DNA from: Dyella_B humi
GTDB taxonomy: Bacteria; Pseudomonadota; Gammaproteobacteria; Xanthomonadales; Rhodanobacteraceae
DNA length: 64,000 nt
NCBI RefSeq assembly: GCF_044904605.1
Contig: NZ_JADIKI010000021.1
Coordinates: 310,001 to 374,000 of the forward strand
Reading direction: 5' to 3'
Under the pieces are notes generated by a model, which saw only the letters and a list, made by a program, of their open reading frames with translations, was not told the origin of the DNA and ran no database searches. The translations under genes were made by a program, and so were the position numbers. Within the stretch, counting starts at the first letter, position 1. The number at the start of each line of letters is the position of its first letter. This document shows, piece by piece, positions 1 through 7,997 of this stretch.

Positions 1-1730
1 AGTTCAAGCTCGGCTTCGACACCGTGGATGCGCTGACCGGCCCGGCCATCGGTCGCCCGAAGAGCGCCACCTATCGCACCGCCGACGTAGTGGGTCTGGA
101 CACCATGGCGCACGTGATCAAGACCATGGCCGACACCTTGGCTGACGACCCGTGGCATCAGTACTTCAAGGCGCCCGTGTGGCTGAGCGGACTAATCGAG
201 CAAGGCGCGCTGGGCCAGAAGACCGGCGCCGGCTTCTATAAGAAGGCCGGCAAAGACATCGCGGTACTGGACGTTGCCAAGCGGGACTACGTTGCCTCCG
301 AACAAAAGGCGTCGGATGAAGTTTCCGCCATCCTCGCCATCAAAGATCCGGCCGAGAAGTTCGGCAAGCTGCGCGCGTCGAGCGATCCGCAGGCACAGTT
401 CCTGTGGGCGACGTTCCGCGACCTGTTCCATTACACGGCCTATCACCTGGCCGACGTTGCTGATACTGCGCGCGACGTCGACTTCGCCATCCGCTGGGGT
501 TACGGCTGGAAGCTCGGTCCGTTCGAAACCTGGCAGGCGGCCGGCTGGCAGCAGGTGGCGAAGTGGATCCAGGAAGACATCGACGCCGGCAAAGCTATGA
601 GCAAGGCGCCGCTGCCGACGTGGGTGACGGACGGCCGCGCCGGCGTGCACGGCAAGAACGGTTCGTACTCGGCTTCTGCCAATGCCGACAAGCCGCGTTC
701 GCAGCATCCTGTCTACAAGCGTCAGCTGTTCCCCGACGCGATCCTTGGCGAGCGCTTCGACCAAGGCACCACGGTTTGGGAAAACGACGGCGTCCGCCTC
801 TGGACGCTGGGCGATGACGGCATCGGCATCATCTCGTTCAAGACCAAGATGAACACGGTCAACGATCAGGTGCTCGACGGCATTCAGCACGCGATCGGCG
901 TTGCGGAAGAAAAGCTCAAGGCCGTGGTGATCTGGCAGACCGGCGAGCCGTTCTCTGCTGGCGCGGATCTGAAGGGAGCGCTCGGCCTGCTGCAAGGCGG
1001 CAAAATCAAGGAATTCGAGGCGATGGTCGCCAACTTCCAGCGCACCAGCATGCGAGTCAAACATGCACTGGTGCCGGTGGTGTCGGCCGTGCGTGGCCTG
1101 TGCTTAGGCGGCGGCTGCGAATTCCAAATGCACTCGGCGCGCACCGTCGCGTCGCTGGAAAGCTACATCGGCTTGGTCGAAGCCGGCGTCGGCCTGTTGC
1201 CCGCCGGTGGCGGCCTGCATGAGCTGGCCATTCGTGCTGCACAGAGCAACCCCAACGATCCGTTCGAATCCTTGAAGAAGGTGTTCGAAACGGTGGCCAT
1301 GGCAAAAGTCTCCGGCAGCGCGCTGGAAGCCAAACAGCTGGGTCTGCTGCGCGAAAGCGATGTCGTTGTATTCAATGCCTATGAGTTGCTCTACGTCGCC
1401 AAGCAGGTGGCCGGCTCGCTCGCTGAAAGCGGCTGGCGCCCGCCGCTGTACGCACGCAACGTTCCGGTGGCCGGCGACGTCGGCACCGCCACGTTCAAGG
1501 CTTCGCTGGCCAACCTTCAGGCCGGTTACTTCGCGTCCGAACACGACGTGGCGATCGCCTCGCGCATCGCCGACACACTGTGCGGCGGTGCGATCGAACG
1601 CGGTTCGCTGGTGGATGAGGAGTGGCTGCTCCAGTTGGAGCGCAAGCACTTCGTGGAGCTTGCGCAGACCGAGAAAACGCAGGCGCGCATTGCGCACACG
1701 ATGACCACCGGCAAACCACTGAGGAACTGA
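1..1730 (+). CDS. 3-hydroxyacyl-CoA dehydrogenase / enoyl-CoA hydratase, 5'-truncated by window edge
   Basis: Bifunctional beta-oxidation enzyme that hydrates trans-2-enoyl-CoA and oxidises the L-3-hydroxyacyl-CoA with NAD. The reading frame is open from base 3, so the NAD-binding Rossmann domain lies outside the window; a GTG at 24 is internal and not the start. The first visible residues are the dehydrogenase C-terminal domain (GPAIGRPKSATYRTADVVG). A crotonase domain follows from about residue 260 of the visible part, with the oxyanion-hole motifs SAGADLK and GLCLGGGCEF. The order dehydrogenase-then-hydratase is that of the Bacillus FadN type, the reverse of E. coli FadB. The thiolase gene follows 182 bp downstream, so the two probably work together in fatty acid degradation. 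Confidence 0.9.
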   Translation, partial: FKLGFDTVDALTGPAIGRPKSATYRTADVVGLDTMAHVIKTMADTLADDPWHQYFKAPVWLSGLIEQGALGQKTGAGFYKKAGKDIAVLDVAKRDYVASEQKASDEVSAILAIKDPAEKFGKLRASSDPQAQFLWATFRDLFHYTAYHLADVADTARDVDFAIRWGYGWKLGPFETWQAAGWQQVAKWIQEDIDAGKAMSKAPLPTWVTDGRAGVHGKNGSYSASANADKPRSQHPVYKRQLFPDAILGERFDQGTTVWENDGVRLWTLGDDGIGIISFKTKMNTVNDQVLDGIQHAIGVAEEKLKAVVIWQTGEPFSAGADLKGALGLLQGGKIKEFEAMVANFQRTSMRVKHALVPVVSAVRGLCLGGGCEFQMHSARTVASLESYIGLVEAGVGLLPAGGGLHELAIRAAQSNPNDPFESLKKVFETVAMAKVSGSALEAKQLGLLRESDVVVFNAYELLYVAKQVAGSLAESGWRPPLYARNVPVAGDVGTATFKASLANLQAGYFASEHDVAIASRIADTLCGGAIERGSLVDEEWLLQLERKHFVELAQTEKTQARIAHTMTTGKPLRN

Positions 1731-1737
1731 TCGGCGC

Positions 1738-1891
1738 GGGGAACGGGAAACAGGGAACGGGGAACATGCAGATCCCGTTTCCAATCCCCTCCCCGGAAAA
1801 GTTAAAGGAAAAGGAACAGAGAAAGCAGGCCGTGCCGGCAGCCATACGCAAGCGCCCTACGCACGTTCCCCATTCCCTGTTCCCCGTTCCC
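1738..1891. repeat. Palindromic intergenic repeat with GGGAAC-rich arms
   Basis: Imperfect inverted repeat filling the fadN-like/thiolase gap. The left arm is 1738-1765 and the right arm 1865-1891, with 25 of 27 positions complementary; the arms are built of GGGAAC units. Between them, on the minus strand at 1837-1853, lies a 17-nt core (GCTTGCGTATGGCTGCC) that reappears with 3 mismatches inside the element at 32305-32399. It has no ORF of its own and is probably a non-coding dispersed repeat. Confidence 0.75.
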
Positions 1892-1912
1892 ACCCCATTG
1901 AGACCTTGAGCC

Positions 1913-3121
1913 ATGACTAACAAACAAATCCAAGACGCCTACATCGTCGCCGCCACCCGCTCGCCGGTCGGCAAGGCGCCTCGCGGCGTATTCCGGAACA
2001 CCCGTCCCGACGACCTGCTCGCCCACGTGATCCGCGCGGTGATGGCGCAGGCACCCGGCATCGACCCGCATCGCATCGGCGACGTGATCGTCGGCTGCGC
2101 CATGCCCGAGGCCGAGCAAGGCATGAACGTGGCGCGCATCGGCCTGCTGCTGGCCGGCCTGCCCGATACCGTGCCAGGCGTCACCGTCAATCGCTTCTGC
2201 TCGTCCGGCTTGCAGGCTGTCGCTCAGGCGGCTGACCGCATTCGACTGGGCGAAGCGGACCTGATGATCGCCGCCGGCACCGAAAGCATGAGCATGGTGC
2301 CGATGATGGGCCACAAGGTGGCGATGAATCCGGCCATCTTCGACAACGAGCACATCGGCATCGCCTACGGCATGGGCATCACCGCCGAGAACGTCGCCAA
2401 GCAATGGAAGGTTTCGCGCGAAGCCCAGGACGCCTTCGCCGCCCAAAGCCACGAGCGAGCGCTCGCCGCGATCAAGGCCGGCGAGTTCAGGGACGAGATC
2501 ACGCCGTTCCAGCTCGATGATCACTACCCCGATCTCGTCACGCGCAGCATCAAGACCGACAGCCGCGTGATCGACACCGACGAAGGCCCACGCCCCGGCA
2601 GCACAGCGGAGGTGCTGGGCAAGCTGAAGACGGTGTTCCGCAACGGCCAGTTCGGCGGCTCGGTCACCGCCGGCAATTCCTCGCAGACCTCCGACGGCGC
2701 CGCCGCCGTGCTGCTGGCCAGCGAGCAGGCGATCAAGGAATACGGCCTCACCCCGCTCGCCCGCTTCGTGGGCTACTCGGTGGCCGGCGTGCGCCCGGAC
2801 ATCATGGGCATCGGTCCGAAGGAAGCGATTCCGAAAGCGCTCAAGCAAACCGGCATCCGGCAGGACCAGCTCGACTGGATCGAACTGAACGAAGCCTTCG
2901 CAGCGCAAGCCTTGGCAGTGATCGGCGACCTGGGCCTCGATCCCTCGAAGGTAAATCCGCTCGGCGGTGCCATTGCCCTGGGCCATCCGCTCGGCGCCAC
3001 CGGTGCCGTGCGCACTGCGACGCTGGTGCACGGCCTGCGCCGCCGCAAGCAGAAGTACGGCATGGTGACGATGTGCATCGGCACCGGCATGGGTGCTGCT
3101 GGCATCTTCGAAGCGGTCTGA
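1913..3121 (+). CDS. fadA: Acetyl-CoA C-acyltransferase (3-ketoacyl-CoA thiolase)
   Basis: Thiolytic cleavage of 3-ketoacyl-CoA to acetyl-CoA and a shortened acyl-CoA, the last step of beta-oxidation. The protein is 402 aa, normal for the family. The nucleophilic cysteine is C96 in NRFCSSG, the catalytic His is about H358 in ALGHPLGATG, and the second cysteine is about C388 in CIGTGMGAAG. The ATG start gives the standard thiolase N-terminus (DAYIVAATRSPVGK). It lies downstream of and in line with the dehydrogenase/hydratase gene, although the repeat between them may weaken co-transcription. The symbol is by function; a FadI-like role cannot be excluded from sequence alone. Confidence 0.93.
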   Translation: MTNKQIQDAYIVAATRSPVGKAPRGVFRNTRPDDLLAHVIRAVMAQAPGIDPHRIGDVIVGCAMPEAEQGMNVARIGLLLAGLPDTVPGVTVNRFCSSGLQAVAQAADRIRLGEADLMIAAGTESMSMVPMMGHKVAMNPAIFDNEHIGIAYGMGITAENVAKQWKVSREAQDAFAAQSHERALAAIKAGEFRDEITPFQLDDHYPDLVTRSIKTDSRVIDTDEGPRPGSTAEVLGKLKTVFRNGQFGGSVTAGNSSQTSDGAAAVLLASEQAIKEYGLTPLARFVGYSVAGVRPDIMGIGPKEAIPKALKQTGIRQDQLDWIELNEAFAAQALAVIGDLGLDPSKVNPLGGAIALGHPLGATGAVRTATLVHGLRRRKQKYGMVTMCIGTGMGAAGIFEAV

Positions 3122-3136
3122 TCTTTACCGCGAATG

Positions 3137-3192
3137 CCCCTCTCCCCATTTTTCTTTTCTCTTTCCTCAAGGGAAAAGTGGTGGGGAGGGGG
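3137..3192. terminator. Pyrimidine/purine hairpin downstream of thiolase gene
   Basis: CCCCTCTCCCCA (3137-3148) faces TGGGGAGGGGG (3182-3192), with an inner CTTTTC/GGAAAAG pair. It is a stable stem just after the thiolase stop, without a clean T-tract. It is either a terminator or one of the CCCTCTCC-type hairpins seen at several places in this window. Confidence 0.45.
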
Positions 3193-3381
3193 ACGAATTT
3201 CACGAAATCGAGGGTTCATTCGTCGTCCCGACGAATGTGACCTGAAACGCTTGTCCTTATCTTCCTCCAAGCGAATAATGCGACACGTTGCGGCGCACAC
3301 CCCGATGCGCCCGCGTCCTGAGCGCTTTCGACATCCTCGCCACCAGGCGTAGGCCCGCTGCGCTCGCTGCAGGAACCGTTC

Positions 3382-4824
3382 GTGAGCGCGTTGACAGAGG
3401 AAAAGCTGGACTTGCCGGCCACCAATCAGCCGGCCTATCCCGATTACCGCGTCATTTCCCTAATCGTCGGCTGCGCGATCTTCCTGGAACAGGTTGACGG
3501 CACGGTGCTCGCCACCGCCCTGCCAACCATGGCACGCGACTTCGCCGTTTCCGCCCCAGCCATGAGCGTGGCAATTACCAGTTATCTGCTTGCGTTGGCG
3601 ATTCTCATTCCGGTAAGCGGTGCCATTGCCGACCGCTTCGGCGCCAAGCGCGTATTCAACAGCGCGATGGTGGTGTTCATCATCGGCTCGATCCTTTGCT
3701 CGCTCACCCATAGCCTGCCGATGATGGTGGCCGCGCGGCTGGTGCAAGGCACGGGCGGCGCTATGATGGGGCCGGTGGGGCGCCTGGTGATTCTGCGCAC
3801 GGTGGAGCGCAAGCATCTGGTGTCATCGATGATGTGGACGCTGATTCCAGCCGTGCTCGGCACCATGGCCGGGCCACCGCTGGGTGGTTTCATCGTCCAA
3901 TACTTCGACTGGCGCTGGATCTTCTACATCAATGTGCCGATCGGCGTGCTGGGTTACTGGCTGGTGCGGCGCTACGTGCCGGAGGTGCACTGTGCAACCC
4001 GTCCTGCACCGTTCGACTGGCTGGGTTTTGCACTTTGCAGCGTCGGCTTGGGATGCCTGCTGTTCGGCCTGGAGCTGTTTGGCGAAAACACCAGCGCGCG
4101 CAATGGTGTAGTGCTCGTGGCCATCGGCACGGCCGCGTGCCTGGCTTACGTCAAGCACGCCAAGCGTCGCGAGCATCCCGCGGTGGATCTGACGCTGCTG
4201 CGCATCGACTCGTTCCGGCTGTCGGTGATTTCCGGCGCGCTGATGCGCATCACTCAGGGCGCACAGCCGTTCCTGCTGCCGCTACTACTGCAGATCGGGC
4301 TCGGTTTCTCAGCGCTGCGCAGCGGCCAATTGATTCTCGCCATTTCCGTCGGTGCACTGCTTGCTCGAGCCCTCACCACCCGCTTGCTGCGTTGGATCGG
4401 CTTTCGTCGTGTAATGGTCTACAACGGCGTGCTGGCCGGCCTGAGTTACGCCGTGTGCGCGTTCTTCCGGGCGGATTGGCCGTTCTGGCTGATGTTCAGT
4501 TTGTTGGTGTGCTGCGGCGTGATCATGTCGGTGCAGTTCACCGCCTACAACACCATCGCCTACGAATCCGTGCCGACCGATCGCATGAGCGCGGCCAACA
4601 GCTTCTATTCCACCCTGCAGCAGCTGATGCTGTCGGTGGGTGTGTGCTGTGGCGCGCTGATCCTCAAGCTCGCCATGGCTGCTAGCCACAACACCGAACC
4701 GAGCCGCCTGAACTTTTCCGTGGCGTTCCTGGTGGTCACGTTGATCTCGCTCAGCTCCACCCGCTGGCACCGTGCTTTTGCACCCGATGCGGGACATGAA
4801 ATGAGCGGGCATCGCCATCGTTGA
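3382..4824 (+). CDS. MFS transporter, DHA2 (EmrB/QacA-like) family
   Basis: Predicted proton-driven drug or metabolite exporter of the inner membrane, 480 aa, with a repeated hydrophobic pattern fitting 14 transmembrane segments. The MFS motif A region reads GAIADRFGAKRVF (about residues 75-87), and the helix 1 motif LEQVDGTVLATALP is typical of DHA2 members. GTG start at 3382 with AGGAA upstream. No adaptor (EmrA-like) gene is adjacent, so it may act alone. It is a paralogue of the MFS gene at 10612-12069. Substrate unknown. Confidence 0.85.
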   Translation: MSALTEEKLDLPATNQPAYPDYRVISLIVGCAIFLEQVDGTVLATALPTMARDFAVSAPAMSVAITSYLLALAILIPVSGAIADRFGAKRVFNSAMVVFIIGSILCSLTHSLPMMVAARLVQGTGGAMMGPVGRLVILRTVERKHLVSSMMWTLIPAVLGTMAGPPLGGFIVQYFDWRWIFYINVPIGVLGYWLVRRYVPEVHCATRPAPFDWLGFALCSVGLGCLLFGLELFGENTSARNGVVLVAIGTAACLAYVKHAKRREHPAVDLTLLRIDSFRLSVISGALMRITQGAQPFLLPLLLQIGLGFSALRSGQLILAISVGALLARALTTRLLRWIGFRRVMVYNGVLAGLSYAVCAFFRADWPFWLMFSLLVCCGVIMSVQFTAYNTIAYESVPTDRMSAANSFYSTLQQLMLSVGVCCGALILKLAMAASHNTEPSRLNFSVAFLVVTLISLSSTRWHRAFAPDAGHEMSGHRHR

Positions 4825-4913
4825 ATCGGCGACACACTGTTTCCTTAGCGATCGTTTCCCTTTGCGATGATCGGCCTTATGTTGTGCCGCATTCGAAACA
4901 AGCGAGGTGTTCC

Positions 4914-5615
4914 ATGATCGAACGGCGTCCTTTCAACAGCCTTGGCGGTGCCGACCACGGCTGGCTCAAGGCCAAGCATCACTTCTCGTTTGCCGGCTAC
5001 AACGATGCCAAGCGCATGGGTTGGGGTGCGCTGCGCGTATGGAACGACGACACCATCGCGCCGCAGACCGGCTTTCCCGCGCATCCGCATGCGGACATGG
5101 AGATCATCACCTACGTGCGCGAAGGGGCGATCACGCATCGCGACAATCTGGGGAACCAGGGCCGCACGGTGGCCGGCGACGTGCAGGTGATGAGCGCAGG
5201 CAGCGGCATCGCGCACAGCGAGTACAACTTGGAGCAGGACACCACGCGCATTTTCCAGATCTGGATCATTCCGGACGAACGCGGGCGCGCGCCCTCCTGG
5301 GGCACCAAGCCCTTCCCCGCCGGCGAACGGTCCGGACGCTTCGTGGCCCTGGCAAGCGGCATAGAAGGCGATGCGGATGCCCTGCCCTTGCGCACCAACG
5401 CGCGTGTACTTGGCGCCACGCTGAAAGCCGGCGAGGTCACGCACTACACGCTGGACAAACAGCGCCTCGCTTACCTTGTGCCGGCCAAAGGCGTCGTGGA
5501 GATCAACGGCGTTCGTCTCGACACGCGCGATGGCGCGGCGATCCGTGACGAAACTACGCTGGAAGTCAAAGCGCTCGAAGACGCCGAGCTAGTACTGGTC
5601 GATACAAGCCCATGA
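4914..5615 (+). CDS. Pirin family protein
   Basis: Bicupin of the pirin family, 233 aa; several bacterial members have quercetin 2,3-dioxygenase activity or act as redox-linked regulators. The N-terminal cupin carries the metal-site residues: HPHADME (two His) around residues 56-62 and a third His in GSGIAHSEYN around 101. ATG 4914 is preferred over an upstream in-frame start because GAGGTG lies just ahead of it and it gives the standard N-terminus (RPFNSLGGADHGWL). The quinone oxidoreductase gene follows after 25 bp, so the two are probably co-transcribed. Confidence 0.88.
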   Translation: MIERRPFNSLGGADHGWLKAKHHFSFAGYNDAKRMGWGALRVWNDDTIAPQTGFPAHPHADMEIITYVREGAITHRDNLGNQGRTVAGDVQVMSAGSGIAHSEYNLEQDTTRIFQIWIIPDERGRAPSWGTKPFPAGERSGRFVALASGIEGDADALPLRTNARVLGATLKAGEVTHYTLDKQRLAYLVPAKGVVEINGVRLDTRDGAAIRDETTLEVKALEDAELVLVDTSP

Positions 5616-5640
5616 CTCAAAACTATAAGGAGTTCCACGG

Positions 5641-6648
5641 ATGACATCCATGCAAGCCATCGAAATTCCCCATTTCGGTGGTCCGGAAGTATTGCAGCCT
5701 GTCGAACGCCCGACGCCCCGGCCCGGCGCTGGCGAAGTGCTGATCAAGGTCGCCGCATCGGGCGTGAATCGGCCGGATGTCTTCCAGCGGCAAGGACACT
5801 ACGCGCCACCGCCCGGCGCTTCCGATCTTCCTGGATTGGAGGTGGCGGGCGAGTTGGTCGACGGCGATTTCAGCCGGAACAATCCCTTCGGGCTCAAGCG
5901 CGGCGATGCCGTATGCGCGTTGCTGGCCGGCGGCGGCTATGCGCAATATGCTGTGGCGCCGCTGGGCCAGTGTCTGCCCATACCCGCAGGTCTGAGCGTG
6001 CTGGAAGCCGCTTCGTTACCGGAAAACTATTTCACGGTGTGGAGCAACGTGTTCGATCGCGGCCAGCTCGGGCAGCGCGGGGACGGCGTCAAGGAAAGTC
6101 TGCTAGTGCAAGGCGGTTCCAGCGGCATCGGCGTCACGGCCATCCAGCTTGCGCATGCCTTGGGCCATCCCGTGTTCGCCACCGCCGGCAGCGATGAAAA
6201 ATGCCGCGCCTGCGAATCGCTCGGCGCACGCGCCATCAACTATCGCACCGAAGACTTCGTAGAGCGCGTGAAGGCCTGGACCGATGGCCGCGGCGTCGAC
6301 GTGATTCTCGACATGGTCGCTGGCGATTACGTACCGCGCGAACTGGACGCCCTCGCCGACGACGGCCGGCTGGTATTCATCGCCACGCTCGGCGGCATGA
6401 AAACAGAGCTGGACATCCGACAATTGATGCACCGGCGTCTTACCATTACCGGCTCAACCTTGCGGGTGCGGCCGGTCGCCTTCAAAGCGGCCATTGCCGA
6501 AAAGCTTTACCGGCATGTGTGGCCGTTGTTCGCGGAGAAGCGTTTGCGTCCGATCATTCACGAAGTCTTTCCAGCTCATGAAGCCGCACGCGCGCATGCG
6601 CTAATGGAAAGCAGCGCGCATATCGGAAAAATTCTGCTGCGCTGGTAG
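5641..6648 (+). CDS. NAD(P)H quinone oxidoreductase, zinc-free MDR family
   Basis: 335 aa medium-chain reductase/dehydrogenase of the QOR/PIG3 type, reducing quinones or related electrophiles with NAD(P)H. The N-terminal GroES-like domain carries AASGVNRPDVFQRQG, and the Rossmann dinucleotide-binding motif QGGSSGIGVTAIQLA sits at about residues 157-171. The structural and catalytic zinc cysteines of alcohol dehydrogenases are absent, as expected for this branch. AAGGAG lies 9 nt before ATG 5641. Downstream partner of the pirin gene, consistent with a small stress or detoxification operon (inference). Confidence 0.88.
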   Translation: MTSMQAIEIPHFGGPEVLQPVERPTPRPGAGEVLIKVAASGVNRPDVFQRQGHYAPPPGASDLPGLEVAGELVDGDFSRNNPFGLKRGDAVCALLAGGGYAQYAVAPLGQCLPIPAGLSVLEAASLPENYFTVWSNVFDRGQLGQRGDGVKESLLVQGGSSGIGVTAIQLAHALGHPVFATAGSDEKCRACESLGARAINYRTEDFVERVKAWTDGRGVDVILDMVAGDYVPRELDALADDGRLVFIATLGGMKTELDIRQLMHRRLTITGSTLRVRPVAFKAAIAEKLYRHVWPLFAEKRLRPIIHEVFPAHEAARAHALMESSAHIGKILLRW

Positions 6649-6662
6649 CGGTAACGCTTAGT

Positions 6663-6989
6663 CTAACGAGCGCTACCGCGTCGCCATATAAGACTTCGGA
6701 TAAGCAGGCCCGCGCCCAATAGCACCGTAGCCACCCCATAGCCGTAAAGCGCAGGTTTGACCTGAGTCCATATCTGTCCACTCTGGCGACCGAACGCATC
6801 GATGGTTGAAGCAACCGTCGATGCATCGACCTGCATGCTCGTGACAACGCATGCGCCCAGCGTAATGCCTATGACCGCACCATCATAAAGGCGCCGCCAT
6901 AGCGAAACGGCGCCTTTCGGAAAGGTCCAATACAGCCAAACCAACACGAGCAAGGTAGGGCTGAGTAGTGCAAGCGACAGATAGCGCAT
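6663..6989 (-). CDS. Small membrane protein of unknown function
   Basis: 108 aa. Hydrophobic segments at about residues 5-23, 37-53 and 81-100 suggest an inner-membrane protein with three helices, ending in a basic tail (RSLIWRRGSAR). I do not recognise the family. It starts 18 bp after the end of epmA on the same strand, so it is probably the last gene of a ligA-epmA transcript. It converges with the quinone oxidoreductase gene (14-bp gap). Confidence 0.65.
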   Translation of the reverse strand: MRYLSLALLSPTLLVLVWLYWTFPKGAVSLWRRLYDGAVIGITLGACVVTSMQVDASTVASTIDAFGRQSGQIWTQVKPALYGYGVATVLLGAGLLIRSLIWRRGSAR

Positions 6990-7007
6990 GACGACACTTC
7001 TTGGCGT

Positions 7008-7997
7008 TCACGCTTTTGAGAAAGGAAACGCCAGTACGTCGGCGATCCGGTCCGTGCCTGCCAGACACATCAGCAAACGCTCGATGCCCATCGCCACGCC
7101 GGCGCAGTCAGGCATGCGTCCAAGCACGGCAAGCAGTTGCTCGTCGATGGGCATTTCGCGCAAGCCGCGCTCGCGGCGGCGGGCGTTGTCGCGCTCGAAC
7201 CGTGCGCGCTGTTCCCCGGCGTCATTGAGTTCGTGATAGCCGTTGGCCAGTTCGTGCGACCCCAAATACAGCTCGAAGCGCTCGGCCAGCGGCGGATTAC
7301 CGGGACGTATGCGCGCCAGCGCGCTCTGGCTGGCCGGATAATCGTGAATCACCGTAATGCGGTCGCGCGGAAACGCCGGCTGCAGCTTGTGCGTGATGAG
7401 CAGGTCCAGCCAGTCATCGCGCGTGAGGCCGGAAGGCTCGATGTCGTATTCGGCCAGCGGCTTGCGCAATTCGTCGATGTCGGCATGCAACGGGTCCAGG
7501 CACAGTTCGTCGAGAAAAATCTGGCGATAACCTTCGATCACCACCTCGACGCGACGCCCGACGAGCGCCAGCGCGGCTTCCACTAGCGCAATGGCTTCTT
7601 CCATCAGCTGCCGATGATTCCAGCCGACGCGATACCACTCCAGCATGGTGAATTCGGGATTGTGTCGCTCTCCCGCTTCGCCGTTACGGAACACGCGTCC
7701 GAGTTCGTAGCAATCACCCACGCCATCGGCAAGCAGACGCTTCAAGGGATATTCGGGTGAGGTGCGCAGCCAACGCTCGCGCGAACCCGCATCCACGTGT
7801 CCGTGGAATGGCGCATTGAAACTTTCAATATTGGGATCGGTATTACCCGCCGCAGACAGGATCGGCGTTTCCACTTCCAGCACGCCGCGATCGGAGAAGA
7901 AATTTCTGATCAGCGCGTAGAGCTTTGCGCGGCCTTGCAGGCGTTGGCGGAAGGGCATGATGTTGGTGGTGTTGGCATCCACGGCGTCAGGCTCCAT
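7008..7997 (-). CDS. epmA: Elongation factor P--(R)-beta-lysine ligase EpmA (GenX/PoxA)
   Basis: Truncated class II lysyl-tRNA synthetase paralogue, 329 aa, that attaches (R)-beta-lysine to EF-P. It has the class II core without an anticodon-binding domain: motif 1 region FFSDRGVLEVETP, motif 2 region FRNGEAGERHNPEFTMLEW, motif 3 region GVAMGIERLLM near the C-terminus. The frame stays open upstream to 8192, but ATG 7997 gives the E. coli-like length (325 aa) and an 11-bp overlap with the end of ligA, which indicates translational coupling. The extra upstream codons read as antisense-like low-quality sequence. EF-P and EpmB are not in the window. Confidence 0.92.
   Translation of the reverse strand: MEPDAVDANTTNIMPFRQRLQGRAKLYALIRNFFSDRGVLEVETPILSAAGNTDPNIESFNAPFHGHVDAGSRERWLRTSPEYPLKRLLADGVGDCYELGRVFRNGEAGERHNPEFTMLEWYRVGWNHRQLMEEAIALVEAALALVGRRVEVVIEGYRQIFLDELCLDPLHADIDELRKPLAEYDIEPSGLTRDDWLDLLITHKLQPAFPRDRITVIHDYPASQSALARIRPGNPPLAERFELYLGSHELANGYHELNDAGEQRARFERDNARRRERGLREMPIDEQLLAVLGRMPDCAGVAMGIERLLMCLAGTDRIADVLAFPFSKA

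Noticed and set aside
1738..1891. GGGAAC and CCCTCTCC repeats as a CRISPR array
   Set aside because: Units are inverted and low-complexity with no regular spacer-repeat alternation and no cas genes.
1802..3031. Open frame of 409 codons on the minus strand opposite the thiolase gene
   Set aside because: Shadow of the thiolase; His/Ala/Gly/Arg-rich with no recognisable domain.
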